This document shows positions 7,449 to 16,238 of a stretch of DNA of 64,000 nt, piece by piece. Source of the DNA: Halochromatium glycolicum. Its GTDB lineage: Bacteria; Pseudomonadota; Gammaproteobacteria; Chromatiales; Chromatiaceae. Numbering within the stretch: position 1 is the first letter of the stretch; each line of letters opens with the position of its first letter. The stretch lies in NCBI RefSeq assembly GCF_016584085.1, contig NZ_NRSJ01000005.1, positions 1-64,000 on the forward strand, written 5' to 3'. A program made the translations under genes and the position numbers. The notes below the pieces were generated by a model that saw nothing but the letters and a program-made list of their open reading frames with translations, was not told where the DNA came from and ran no database searches.

Positions 7449-8540
7449 CTAGCCGAGGCCAGCCTCGGCCCGCTGCGCGCTGTAGCGCCGATAGGCGGCG
7501 CTGTCGAGGGCGACCCCCTCGAGACCTCGCTCGAGCGCCTTCTCCAGCAACAGCTCCATCGCCAGGGTCTGGGCCTCACGGACCGGCAGCGGCTCGCGGG
7601 CGCGGGCATCGGGGAGCTGCTCGATGATCGCGAGCGCGCGCGCCATGGTCGGCTCGTCGGTCGCCGCTGCCAGCAGCGCATAGATCATCCCGTAGAGGGC
7701 GTCCAGATTGGTCGGCAGCAGCTCGGCGGTCGCCTCGCCGGGCTCGGCCTCGAGCAGCGCGACGACGTCGACCCCGGCCTGGATCTCCTTGAGCACGCCG
7801 AAGAACTCGGCGGCGTTCGCGGCCCCGATGCGGCCCTGGACGAAGACCCGCTGCGCTTGCTCGGACAACCCCGAGCGCAGGACATTGGAGATGTCCTCCC
7901 AGCCGCGCGGGCTGGCGCCGATCAGGTGATCATTGGCGAGCTGGGTCTGGGTATCGTCGAGCTTGTCCGGACGCACCTTGAGATAGGCCATCACCTCCGG
8001 GGCATAGCCGCTTGCGACTGCGTAGCTGAGGAAGGCATCGATCACGGTCTGGACGTTGAAGTGGAACATCCGATCCGCGAGCGCGGTGCCCATGTCGTGA
8101 CTGACGGCGCCGTGGAAGCTGGCATTGCCGGCCGCGATCACCTGCCAGCCGTCCGGCAGCTGGTAATGGCCGACGCGCCGGTCGAGGATCAGCGAGTAGG
8201 CCGAGATCTGCAGGCGCTGGTCGGCGGCAGTCAGCTCGTCGAGGAACAGGATGCCCTCGGGCTGATCGGCGGTCGGCAGGAACTCGGGCGGAAACCAGAC
8301 CGTCTTGGCTTGGCTCTCGTCGGCATAGATCGCGCCGCGGATGTCGACCGGCTCGATCGTCGTCAGCCGCAGATCGATCAGCGGCACGGCGAAATGTGCG
8401 GCGACCTGGCGCACGATCGAAGACTTGCCGACGCCGCGTGTGCCCCAGAGCATCGACGCGCGGTGGCGCAGGCGCGGATCGGCGTACTGCTCGATCAGCG
8501 CCTGCTTGGCGGCAGCGATCGAGATCGGCGGAATATTCAT
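7449..8540 (-). CDS. MoxR-like AAA+ ATPase
   Basis: 363 residues. Walker A is GTRGVGKSS, Walker B is GILFLDELT, and a sensor-like Asn occurs in VIAAGNASFHGAV, all typical of the MoxR branch that pairs with VWA proteins. The C-terminal third is helical and is likely the lid plus a family-specific extension. ATG 8540 is chosen over upstream codons because GGGAGGGG sits 6-13 bases before it. The VWA gene follows on the same strand, so the two form an ATPase plus VWA adaptor unit. Confidence 0.88.
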   Translation of the reverse strand: MNIPPISIAAAKQALIEQYADPRLRHRASMLWGTRGVGKSSIVRQVAAHFAVPLIDLRLTTIEPVDIRGAIYADESQAKTVWFPPEFLPTADQPEGILFLDELTAADQRLQISAYSLILDRRVGHYQLPDGWQVIAAGNASFHGAVSHDMGTALADRMFHFNVQTVIDAFLSYAVASGYAPEVMAYLKVRPDKLDDTQTQLANDHLIGASPRGWEDISNVLRSGLSEQAQRVFVQGRIGAANAAEFFGVLKEIQAGVDVVALLEAEPGEATAELLPTNLDALYGMIYALLAAATDEPTMARALAIIEQLPDARAREPLPVREAQTLAMELLLEKALERGLEGVALDSAAYRRYSAQRAEAGLG

Positions 8541-8564
8541 CGCTGCCCCTCCCGGCAATCGTGC

Positions 8565-9395
8565 TTAGCCAAGGAACATCTCGTTGACGTCGTTGATCTC
8601 TTCTTGCGCCCCTTCGAGCTCGACGATCTCGATGTCGGTTGCCAAGCCCACCTTTTCAAACGAGCGGATCATCTCCCAGTCTCGCGCCGCATCGGGGTGA
8701 CCAGTGCCGAGGAGTGACTCCAGGCGCGCCACGACGACGACGTCGGCATAGTCGGCCAAGGGGCCACCGTCGTAGGTGAAATCGTTGAAGTGCTTCGCCG
8801 CTGCGACCAATGAGGGCGGAAAACCCCAGCGCGAAAGGATCCGCTCGCCGGTGCTCGGGCTCAGCCGATCCAACAAGGTCTCGAGCGCCTGCTCGTCTTC
8901 CAGACCGATCCGTTCGGCCTGGACCAGGATCGGCAAGGCGCCGATATTATGGATCAGCCCGGCCAACATGGCCTGGTCCGTTTCCAGATGCTTCAGCGGC
9001 TTCGCCAGCACGCGCGAGATCGCAGCCACCTGAACGCTGTTTTCCCAAAGCTGGCGGAGACGGCTGTTCAGCCCCTGTGAGCGGGCTTGAAACATCCCCT
9101 GGGTCGCCAGGCTGACCACCAACGAGCGCACGAGACGCACCCCCAGCCGTGCGACGGCCAGCTGCACGCTGTCGATCGCGGTCCGGCCCCGGTAGAGCGG
9201 ACTGTTCGCGACCTGCAGCAGCCGCGCCGACAGGGCCGCATCGGTCGCAATCATGCTCGCGATATCGGCCGCGCTGATGGTCTCGCGCTCCATCGCATCA
9301 CAGACCCGAAGCGCCACCTCGGGAAGCGTCGGCAAGGTGATCTGGTCGAGGCGAATCGCCTCGTTGAGCTCCGTGAGGAACAGCTGTTCGTCCAT
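8565..9395 (-). CDS. HDOD-domain signalling protein
   Basis: 276 residues from ATG 9395, which is preceded by GGAGAGG at good spacing; earlier in-frame ATGs at 9413 and 9422 lack this. The HDOD signature is clear: LPTLPEVALRVCDAM, then IASMIATDAALSARLLQVANSPLY, and LWENSVQVAAISRVLAK. HLETDQAMLAGLIHNIGALP takes the place of a catalytic HD pair. HDOD proteins are non-catalytic relatives of HD-GYP domains used in signalling and stress control. It has no output domain and sits 24 bp upstream of the MoxR-like gene, so a shared transcript is possible. Confidence 0.85.
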   Translation of the reverse strand: MDEQLFLTELNEAIRLDQITLPTLPEVALRVCDAMERETISAADIASMIATDAALSARLLQVANSPLYRGRTAIDSVQLAVARLGVRLVRSLVVSLATQGMFQARSQGLNSRLRQLWENSVQVAAISRVLAKPLKHLETDQAMLAGLIHNIGALPILVQAERIGLEDEQALETLLDRLSPSTGERILSRWGFPPSLVAAAKHFNDFTYDGGPLADYADVVVVARLESLLGTGHPDAARDWEMIRSFEKVGLATDIEIVELEGAQEEINDVNEMFLG

Positions 9396-9919
9396 CTGAG
9401 ACCTCTCCGTCATCACGTTCATCCGCCGGGTCAGACGAGCATGCAGGCGAGCCTCAGCCAGGGCATCAGAATCGATAGCCCGGCGACATGCGACCGATCG
9501 CGATCGCACCGCCTAGTGATTGGAGCGCCAGTGTCTAAAGCGCCGTGTCCGAAGCGCCAGTCGGGGCTTGGCAAGCATTGGGCACACCGTTCCATTGACC
9601 TTTGTCGCTGGCACCTTGCTCCCTCTCTCGCCTTCCCCTCGCCGAAGGCGTCACCGTTCTTCATCGATGTCCTTGGGGATGTCCTTGGGCGAACTCACGC
9701 GAGCAGAAGACCAGCCGACCGATCGCAAGCCACAGCTGACCTGGACCCGTTTCTTCTATGATCGGGTCTCTCGCGCCTTCAGCGCAACGGGATCATGACG
9801 ACCAACCTGCCTGCTGCAGGATGGACGGGCCTGTAGCCCGGTACGGCGAAGGGGCTAGCCCCTTGTGGTCAAGACCGCACGGCCGGCGCCGTCAAGCCAG
9901 CCCTCCTGGCTGTTCGCTC
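9396..9919. other. Intergenic region without a recognisable gene
   Basis: 524 bp between the HDOD gene (start 9395) and the 3' end of the unknown membrane protein gene (9920), both minus strand. It probably holds the HDOD promoter. A short palindrome, GGGGCTAGCCCC (9852-9863), is the only structure noticed. Open frames here have the composition of shadow frames and resemble no family. Confidence 0.5.
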
Positions 9920-10984
9920 TCACCCAGCCTCAGCGCCCTGAGCTGTCGGACTGCCGAGCGGTCCCTTGGCATCCTCGACGAACCAAGCGCGACCGATCAA
10001 GCGACGCGGCAGCGGTGGGATCTCGATCACCGGGAGCTCACGCATCATGAAGATCCCGATCAGCAGCAGCGGCGGCGCATGGAAGATGAACATCCGCGTG
10101 AGTGACTCGGTCTCCAGCGACAGGAACTGGATCAGCGGTGCCGCCCCGAGCAGCGCGATACCGATCAACATCGGGATCGAGCGTTGAAAGGTCACCCGCC
10201 AGCGTGCACCCTGCCAGCGGCTGTGGAAATCGGCTGGGCTACTGCGAAGGGTCTTGGCCAGATGGGTCACCGCCCGCGCGAGCTTGCTCTCGATATCGCG
10301 GGTGCGCTCCGGCTCGGCGGCAGCAACCCGCACACTGCCGCGCCAGCGCTTGCCGAGCTCACGCATCGGCCGCCACTCCCAACCGAGCACGGCGAGCAGG
10401 TCCGCCGGCACGCGCAAGCGTTGCTCTTGCTCGGCACGCAGTTCGAGATCGGCGGGCATCTTACGGCCGGTCTTGGCGTTCAGCGTCAGCACCACTCCCT
10501 CGACCCAGGATTCGGCACGCTGGAGTTGCAGCTGCCAGTGGGCAGGGTGGTTGTCGTCGGCGGCAATCGGGATCAGCCGGTAGCTGCGGGCAATCGGAAC
10601 CTCGCTGGCCGCGACCATCTGTCTGCCGACCTCGATGGCCTCGATCTGCTCAAGGAGCAGACCCGCATCAGGACCCTCGATCTCCAGGCTCGAGCAGAGC
10701 CCCCTTGCATCGGCCACGAGGCGCTGCAGTCGAAAATGGCCGGCTTCCGGATACTCGAGCACCAGGGTCTCAGTCAGGGTGCTACCGACGAACGGTTGAT
10801 CCGGATGCTGAATCGGCTTGAAGCGAAGGCGGCGTTGGGAACGATCACTCGCGGCGAGGTCGACCGACCATCCGCGCCGCGAAAACGGCTCGACGAGCCC
10901 GAGGATCTCATGGTGGGTCAGCGGGACTGGCCCTGGTGACTCGCTCTGTAATGCTGGCGTCGGCACTCTGGCAATGCGAACCAT
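9920..10984 (-). CDS. Unknown protein with two C-terminal membrane segments
   Basis: 354 residues. The first 250 or so are soluble and charged, with Trp- and Arg-rich stretches (LGWEWRPMRELGKRWRGSVR). Two hydrophobic segments follow near residues 270-325 (PMLIGIALLGAAPLIQFL and HAPPLLLIGIFMM), and a short Pro-rich tail ends the protein. No known domain is recognised. The topology suggests a large cytoplasmic domain anchored by a hairpin. Codon use looks like that of a real gene. The start is uncertain: several alternatives lie within the first 20 codons. Confidence 0.6.
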   Translation of the reverse strand: MVRIARVPTPALQSESPGPVPLTHHEILGLVEPFSRRGWSVDLAASDRSQRRLRFKPIQHPDQPFVGSTLTETLVLEYPEAGHFRLQRLVADARGLCSSLEIEGPDAGLLLEQIEAIEVGRQMVAASEVPIARSYRLIPIAADDNHPAHWQLQLQRAESWVEGVVLTLNAKTGRKMPADLELRAEQEQRLRVPADLLAVLGWEWRPMRELGKRWRGSVRVAAAEPERTRDIESKLARAVTHLAKTLRSSPADFHSRWQGARWRVTFQRSIPMLIGIALLGAAPLIQFLSLETESLTRMFIFHAPPLLLIGIFMMRELPVIEIPPLPRRLIGRAWFVEDAKGPLGSPTAQGAEAG

Positions 10985-11246
10985 AGTCTTTAAGCGTCGA
11001 ACAGTCTTGGTTTACAGATCCCTGACGATACCTGGCTTCGTTCTGAACTGCATCCCTAATGTCCTTGAAATAACTGGGGTTCCGATCAGCACCAGTGAAC
11101 AGGATCAGCGCCTGACGGCCTCCGGCCAAGCCTGCCAATCGGCCAACCGGGCCAGGCTGACGGCCATATTCGAGCGCGCCCCGTGGCGGCAGAAGCACCT
11201 GCCAGAGCGCGGTGAGGATCGCGCTGAGCCATCGGTTGCGCATGCT

Positions 11247-12845
11247 TCAGCTCTCGGGCAGTCCCATAAACCCATGGAGAAACCAGCGCCGGCTGCCGCG
11301 CATCTCGCGGTAGATCCAAAGTCGCTCACCACTGTGGGCCGTCGCGATATAGTAATCACGGGCAATCTCGAAGCCATCCCACCAGCCGGTCTCGATGCGC
11401 TCACATCGGCTGCCGAGACTGAGCGGACCATCGAGCCACGGCCTCCGGTCCCGCTGCTCGAGCAGCAACGGCTCGGGTAACAGCCATATGGGGCGCTCGG
11501 CATGGGTCAGAGGCCCGTTCTTATCAGGACCAATGTAGCGCGATCCGGCATTGGACGGAGCGGCCTCAACAATCGATGAGCGCCAGCACCAGGCGCGCTC
11601 GGGGCGATGGTCCATCGCCAGAGCCAGACCGCGCACCGCCCTGTCGCCGAGCCGCGCCCGCAGACGGTCCAGCAATGCCGCCGGGAGAGCGGGATCGGGA
11701 GCAATATCCTCGAATAGCTCAGCGTTCCCCAGCGGCAGCGGGGACAGCTCGTCGCTCCTGAGGGCGATAGCCCGCACCGGTCGAGGCAAAGAGAGCCGTT
11801 CTAGGCGAGCGCGCAGCAGCTCGAGCCAGCGCTCAGGATCAGTCTCCAGGCGGGCCGTGCCGAGGTGAAAACGCGTGGCATCGCTATCAGCATGCGATAA
11901 GCACCACTCGATGCGCTGAACGGCGCTCTGGCGGGCCGTCAAAAAACCACCCAATTCGTCCAGTAAACGCCGACAGGCGAAGACTAGGCCATCCGTGCTC
12001 TGAACCTCCGCGGGCAGCTCGAGCTCGGCCCGGAAGCGCGTTGGCGGCACAAACGGGCGTTGAGGATCAGCGCGCTCACCCAGTAGCCGCTGGATCCGCT
12101 GCACCAATGAGAGACCGAAGCGCTCAGCGAGCCCGGCTCGCGGTAGCCGCAGCAGCGCACCGAGCGTCCGAACACCCATGCTGGTCAGATCATCAAGGGC
12201 CTGAGGGTCGCTGACCAGCAAGGCCGGCGACAGCCCATCGAGTGCTTGCCGAACTGCCGCATGGGTCCCGACCAGCCCACCCATGCCAGCTCGCGCCAGT
12301 AGCAGGGCAGCAGCCGGTGTCGGTGCCAGCACGCAGCACACTTGCCAGCCGAGCCCTTCGGCTGCATCGAGCACCTGGTGCTGCAAGGCGTGCGCGCCGC
12401 CGAACAGGCGCAGGCTCCGCCCAACCTCAAGCACCAACGCGGCTGCTTGTTCGTCACCCTGATCGAGACTCACCAGATTGCTGAAATTGAGCGCATAGGC
12501 CGCGAGCCGCTCAAGCGCGGATCGTTCCGCTTGTCGGCAGCGGCGGACGATGCGCAGTGTCTCGGTCAAGGCCCTAGCTGCCCCATCACGCAGCCCCGGA
12601 CGCACACCAAGTCGCTGCGCAGCATCGTTACAGGCCAGGATACGCTCGCGCTCGCTGACCGCGAGTGGCAGCGAGGTCTGCAGCCCGCGCTCGAAGACCT
12701 GCAATGGCAGCGCTGGCAGATGCAACGCCATCCAGTTGCAATCGGCCTGGTCATCGCTCTGAGGCGAAGCCGTCTTGGACGGCGGGGTTGCAATCCGGGG
12801 CCTTGGCGGATCGGTCGACTCGCGCAACAGGCGTGCTTGGCTCAT
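11247..12845 (-). CDS. imuB: ImuB, inactive Y-family polymerase-like mutasome protein
   Basis: 532 residues. The N-terminal region (NWMALHLPALPLQVFERG) corresponds to a Y-family polymerase palm without the usual catalytic acidic residues, as is typical of ImuB. Further family stretches are SFLQ-like DDLTSMGVRTLGALLRLPRAG and the long C-terminal arm. ImuB links the sliding clamp, ImuA and DnaE2 in damage-induced translesion synthesis. Its ATG overlaps the imuA stop by 4 bp (ATGA). DnaE2 normally follows, but the next gene downstream is unrelated, so dnaE2 must be elsewhere or absent. Confidence 0.88.
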   Translation of the reverse strand: MSQARLLRESTDPPRPRIATPPSKTASPQSDDQADCNWMALHLPALPLQVFERGLQTSLPLAVSERERILACNDAAQRLGVRPGLRDGAARALTETLRIVRRCRQAERSALERLAAYALNFSNLVSLDQGDEQAAALVLEVGRSLRLFGGAHALQHQVLDAAEGLGWQVCCVLAPTPAAALLLARAGMGGLVGTHAAVRQALDGLSPALLVSDPQALDDLTSMGVRTLGALLRLPRAGLAERFGLSLVQRIQRLLGERADPQRPFVPPTRFRAELELPAEVQSTDGLVFACRRLLDELGGFLTARQSAVQRIEWCLSHADSDATRFHLGTARLETDPERWLELLRARLERLSLPRPVRAIALRSDELSPLPLGNAELFEDIAPDPALPAALLDRLRARLGDRAVRGLALAMDHRPERAWCWRSSIVEAAPSNAGSRYIGPDKNGPLTHAERPIWLLPEPLLLEQRDRRPWLDGPLSLGSRCERIETGWWDGFEIARDYYIATAHSGERLWIYREMRGSRRWFLHGFMGLPES

Positions 12846-13666
12846 CTCAAGCCAACCTCGGCTCGGCGAAACGCGTTCGGGTCGACCGCCCTCTTAGCCT
12901 TCGGCTTCGAGACTATTGGGGACGGGCCAACCGAACCCGACAAGCGCAGCCTGAGGCCCACCCGACCACCGCGCAGCTTGCGCAACACCACATCCAGCCC
13001 ATTCGGGGCGGCCTCTACATCTAAACGCAATGGCGCCGGCGAGGACTGGAAGGCCGCGGCCATCGGTCGCAGCAGAAAGGCGGGGGTCGAACGCTCGCTC
13101 GCCACTAGTTGGAGCCGGCGCAGGATCGCTGTCGCCCAACCCCGCTCCTGCTTGTCGGGCTCATCCGCCGTGCTCCAGCCGACCACCGCGGTGCAGCCAC
13201 CACTGCGCAGAGCCTGCTCCAGCACCCAGGCGCCTTGACCAGGGGCATCGACAACGAGCACCCGACCGAGATCAAGGCCCTTCGCCGCCAGCGCTGGTGC
13301 ATAGGGGATATAGGGCGGATTCACCAGCAACAGCCAGCCATCGGAGCAAATAATGGACAAGTCCTGACCATCCGATTGAGCAGGCTGGTCGCAGTGATCA
13401 TTGTCGCCATCCTCGACCCCCGGACAAAGGCAGCGCAATGCCGGCAGCAACAACGTCAGTCCAATAGCGGGCTGATCGGTCAGCAGCTCGGTGAGACCGC
13501 TCACTGGCCAACCATGCCAAGGCAGTAGCTGATCCAATTCTGGAAAACCGGTCCCGACCCCCTCACCGACCCCGGCTGCGCTAGAGCGACCTCGCCAGAG
13601 ATCGGCGCGCTCGGCGAGAAGCTGCTCCAGCCGCGGCGTCTGGGGATTCGAGCCAATAGCCGGCAT
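12842..13666 (-). CDS. imuA: ImuA, RecA-like mutasome protein
   Basis: 274 residues. The start resembles the ImuA/SulA-RecA family: a short N-terminal helix (LEQLLAERADLWRGR), then VGTGFPELDQLLPWHGWPVSGLTELL, shown here in two parts because the whole is a RecA-like nucleotide-binding region with a degenerate P-loop. IICSDGWLLLVNPPYIPYAP and VLVVDAPGQGAWVLEQAL are later core strands. ImuA binds RecA and ImuB in the mutagenic complex. It lies 20 bp downstream of lexA and overlaps imuB, so the three genes form one SOS-controlled operon. Confidence 0.85.
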   Translation of the reverse strand: MPAIGSNPQTPRLEQLLAERADLWRGRSSAAGVGEGVGTGFPELDQLLPWHGWPVSGLTELLTDQPAIGLTLLLPALRCLCPGVEDGDNDHCDQPAQSDGQDLSIICSDGWLLLVNPPYIPYAPALAAKGLDLGRVLVVDAPGQGAWVLEQALRSGGCTAVVGWSTADEPDKQERGWATAILRRLQLVASERSTPAFLLRPMAAAFQSSPAPLRLDVEAAPNGLDVVLRKLRGGRVGLRLRLSGSVGPSPIVSKPKAKRAVDPNAFRRAEVGLR

Positions 13667-13686
13667 GGCAGCGCACTCGCGTGCCT

Positions 13687-14373
13687 TTAAAAGGCATCTA
13701 TCCGAGGCGTGACGGTCGGCGTGCCCGGCTCGCCCTGATCCAGCCCCAAGCGGAGCACGCCAACCCCCAGGCCTTCAATGATCAGCGCCCGCTCTCGAAG
13801 ATCGAGATGGATCGGCGCGAACTCAGGGTTCGCCGGCAATAGCTGCACCCGATGTGGTTGACCCTCGTCATGCCGGAAACGCTTGACGGTCACCTCGTCA
13901 TCGAGCCGCGCTACAACGATCTGGCCATTGTGCGCCTCAGGGGTACGATGGACCGCAAGCAGATCGCCATCCAGGATGCCCGCCTCGTGCATGCTGCTGC
14001 CGCGCACCCGCAGCAGATAATCGGCTCGAGGATGAAACAGCGCCGGATCGACGGCGTGATAGTCCTCGATATGCTCTTCAGCGAGAATCGGGCTGCCAGC
14101 CGCTACACGTCCAACGACGGGCAGCCGCAGCCCCGGGTCGAGGCTCGGTTCATCGGCGCCCTGAAGCAGCTTGATGCCTCGCGACGCACCCGGCTGTAGC
14201 GCGATCGCCCCTTGCCGGGCAAGCGCCTTCAAATGATCCACAGCGGCGTTCACCGAGCGGAACCCAAAGGCCTTGGCAATCTCGGCCCGAGTCGGCGGAT
14301 AGCCGGTCTCGCGCAAGCGTTGCTGAATGAAGGCCAGGATCTGGCGCTGGCGCGGTGTCAGTGGATCGGACAT
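13687..14373 (-). CDS. lexA: LexA-type SOS repressor
   Basis: 228 residues from ATG 14373 ([18 protein letters not shown]), the usual LexA start. The winged-helix part includes [20 protein letters not shown]. The self-cleavage site is Ala-Gly in [10 protein letters not shown]. The catalytic Ser lies in [15 protein letters not shown] and the Lys in DEVTVKRF, so autoproteolysis should work. The C-terminus carries about 20 extra residues ([11 protein letters not shown] and on) compared with the standard end near GLGVGVLR. A LexA box lies 33 bp upstream of the ATG, so it is autoregulated. It heads lexA-imuA-imuB and may be a second, cassette-specific LexA. Confidence 0.92.
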   Translation of the reverse strand: MSDPLTPRQRQILAFIQQRLRETGYPPTRAEIAKAFGFRSVNAAVDHLKALARQGAIALQPGASRGIKLLQGADEPSLDPGLRLPVVGRVAAGSPILAEEHIEDYHAVDPALFHPRADYLLRVRGSSMHEAGILDGDLLAVHRTPEAHNGQIVVARLDDEVTVKRFRHDEGQPHRVQLLPANPEFAPIHLDLRERALIIEGLGVGVLRLGLDQGEPGTPTVTPRIDAF

Positions 14374-14405
14374 GGCGTTCACTCGCGTAATGTCGCCGAG
14401 GCGAA

Positions 14406-14421
14406 CTGTCATTATAAACAG
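14406..14421 (-). promoter_or_regulatory. LexA (SOS) box upstream of lexA
   Basis: CTGTCATTATAAACAG fits the CTGT-N8-ACAG consensus exactly and lies 33 bp upstream of the lexA ATG on the minus strand. It should control lexA-imuA-imuB as a unit. Confidence 0.9.
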
Positions 14422-14571
14422 TTATCGCGACGAGCGGCCAGCCCTGGAGCAAAAAACTGCGTTGAGCGGCTTTGACCGAGACGCCATCAGGCTCTAACCT
14501 GTCGGCATGATCGCCGACCCCCAGCGGAATCGCCGACCTTTTCTCAGGCCCCTGAGTCCAACTGATCTGAC

Positions 14572-15048
14572 GTGACCCTGCCGCCTCATCCAAAGGTCCG
14601 CCCAACCAGCCGGGGTCCGTGGCAGCAGAGATGCCGACATTGGGTACTCGTGTCCCTGCTTGCAGCGGCATGGCTTCCCGAGGCACCGAGCGCTCAGCAG
14701 ATCATCGTCAACCCCGAAACCGAGGTCAGCGCGATCGACCGCAATCGCGCTCGGTTGATCTTTACGATGCGAATCAACCAATGGCGCAACCAGAAGCCGG
14801 TGACGGTCTTCGTGCTGCCGGATGACACCTCCCTGCATCAATCCTTCGCCAAGGGTGCCCTGCAGGTCTATCCCTATCAGCTCAGACGCACCTGGGATCG
14901 CCAAGTCTTCTCCGGAACCGGTCAGGCGCCGCGGGAGGTGGCAAACGAGGACGAGATGATCGAGCGCGTCCGCCAGACCGTTGGCGCGATTGGTTACATC
15001 AGCGATCAACGGGACGTTCCCGGGGTCAAGGTCATCGAGGTCCAATAA
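14572..15048 (+). CDS. Small PstS-like periplasmic substrate-binding protein
   Basis: 158 residues from GTG 14572. The N-terminus has a basic stretch then a hydrophobic signal sequence (WVLVSLLAAAWLPEAPSAQ), so the product is periplasmic. The mature part (IIVNPETEVSAIDRNRARLI, then FTMRINQWRNQKPVTVFVLP) is like the short PstS-type phosphate-binding family, ending VGAIGYISDQRDVPGVKVI. It has about half the length of true PstS. It is followed after 2 bp by a porin-like gene and then a GGDEF/EAL gene on the same strand. The set suggests a periplasmic sensing module rather than an ABC transporter, since no pstCAB is here. Confidence 0.75.
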   Translation: MTLPPHPKVRPTSRGPWQQRCRHWVLVSLLAAAWLPEAPSAQQIIVNPETEVSAIDRNRARLIFTMRINQWRNQKPVTVFVLPDDTSLHQSFAKGALQVYPYQLRRTWDRQVFSGTGQAPREVANEDEMIERVRQTVGAIGYISDQRDVPGVKVIEVQ

Positions 15049-15050
15049 CC

Positions 15051-16232
15051 TTGGTCTACTTCCGTCTCATCGCTGCGGCCTGTGCCGGCCTGCTTGCAAG
15101 CACTTGCGCCCATGCCGATCTCAGTGGAAACCTTCAACTGCATGGCTTTGCCAGTCAGGGAGCGGTCCAGACCAGCGCCAACCGCTTCTATGGAAACAGC
15201 CCTGACACCTCGTTCGATTTCACCGAGATCGGTGTCACTGCCTCTTGGCGCCTGAATCCTCGGCTGCTGTTGGCCGCGCAAGCCCTTTCGCGCCGCGCCG
15301 GCGAGATGAGTGATGGCTCGCCAGAGCTGGACTTCGCACTTGCCGACATCAACCTCATCGCCACTGACACCCATCGTGCCGGATTACGCATCGGGCGGAT
15401 GAAGAACCGACTCGGCCTCTATAACGAGACGCGAGACGTCCCGTTCACCCGTCCCGGTATCTTTCTGCCCCAGGTGGTCTATTTCCACAAGGTGCGCAAC
15501 CTAGTACTGTCTACCGATGGCGTACAGCTCTACGGCGAGCTCTATCGGCCCTTCGGCACGCTCTCAGCGACGCTGGCGAGCGGACGCCCAGTGATCGACG
15601 AGAATGTCGAGGCTGCGTTACTGCGCAGTAACATACCAGGTCAGATGAAAGACCGGGAGAACAGCTGGTTGGCGAGCCTCTGGTTCCAGTCCCCCGCCGA
15701 AAGGCTCAAGCTCGGGTTGAGCGGAGCAGCAATCGCGCTACAGCAGGATTGGCGCTTGACACCAAAGACGCCGACGGTCGATCTCCTCTATTGGATCGCT
15801 TCCGCCCAGTACAACGGACCCAATTGGACAATCTCTTCTGAGTACATGGGTCTCCCGACGAGATGGCGCGATTTCTCGCCAGTGCGGCCAAACCGCAACC
15901 AGACCACGGAAGGTTATTATGCCCAGCTGACCTACCGACTAGCCCAGCCATTCGAGCTGATGCTCCGCTACGAGGAAGGGTTCGCCGACCGGGATGACCG
16001 CGACGGCACCCAGCTCGAACGGCTTACGCAGGGGATGATCCCCAGTCAGGCGAGCTCATCCCGAATCCTCAGCCTAGGGCTACGTTGGGATATCTCACGT
16101 CAATGGATGCTGCGGGCCGAATATCAGCGCCACAACGGCAACTTCATCCTATCAGAGATTGAGAACCCAGACTTCCGGCGCTTCGACAAACACTGGGATC
16201 TATTCGCCATTCAAGCAGCGTTTCGTTTCTGA
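15051..16232 (+). CDS. Porin-like outer-membrane beta-barrel protein
   Basis: 393 residues from TTG 15051, two bases after the preceding stop. The signal peptide is LIAAACAGLLASTCAHA. The mature protein starts DLSGNLQLHGFASQG and alternates aromatic and polar residues through many predicted strands (GLRIGRMKNRLGLYNETRDV, MLRAEYQRHNGNF), ending in the terminal Phe (AAFRF) typical of BamA-targeted outer-membrane proteins. The first strands resemble porin families that read as nutrient channels. It is the middle gene of a three-gene set. A ribosome binding site is not obvious, so coupling to the upstream stop is likely. Confidence 0.75.
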   Translation: MVYFRLIAAACAGLLASTCAHADLSGNLQLHGFASQGAVQTSANRFYGNSPDTSFDFTEIGVTASWRLNPRLLLAAQALSRRAGEMSDGSPELDFALADINLIATDTHRAGLRIGRMKNRLGLYNETRDVPFTRPGIFLPQVVYFHKVRNLVLSTDGVQLYGELYRPFGTLSATLASGRPVIDENVEAALLRSNIPGQMKDRENSWLASLWFQSPAERLKLGLSGAAIALQQDWRLTPKTPTVDLLYWIASAQYNGPNWTISSEYMGLPTRWRDFSPVRPNRNQTTEGYYAQLTYRLAQPFELMLRYEEGFADRDDRDGTQLERLTQGMIPSQASSSRILSLGLRWDISRQWMLRAEYQRHNGNFILSEIENPDFRRFDKHWDLFAIQAAFRF

Positions 16233-16238
16233 GCATCC

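Noticed and set aside
5929..7452. A 507-codon plus-strand frame opposite the VWA gene, and a similar frame 7311-8717 opposite the MoxR-like gene
   Set aside because: GC-rich antisense frames with repetitive Gly/Ala/Arg composition; the minus-strand genes have intact motifs.
10908..11243. A minus-strand frame directly downstream of imuB, considered as the start of dnaE2
   Set aside because: It has none of the DnaE2 N-terminal PHP motifs and is only 111 codons.
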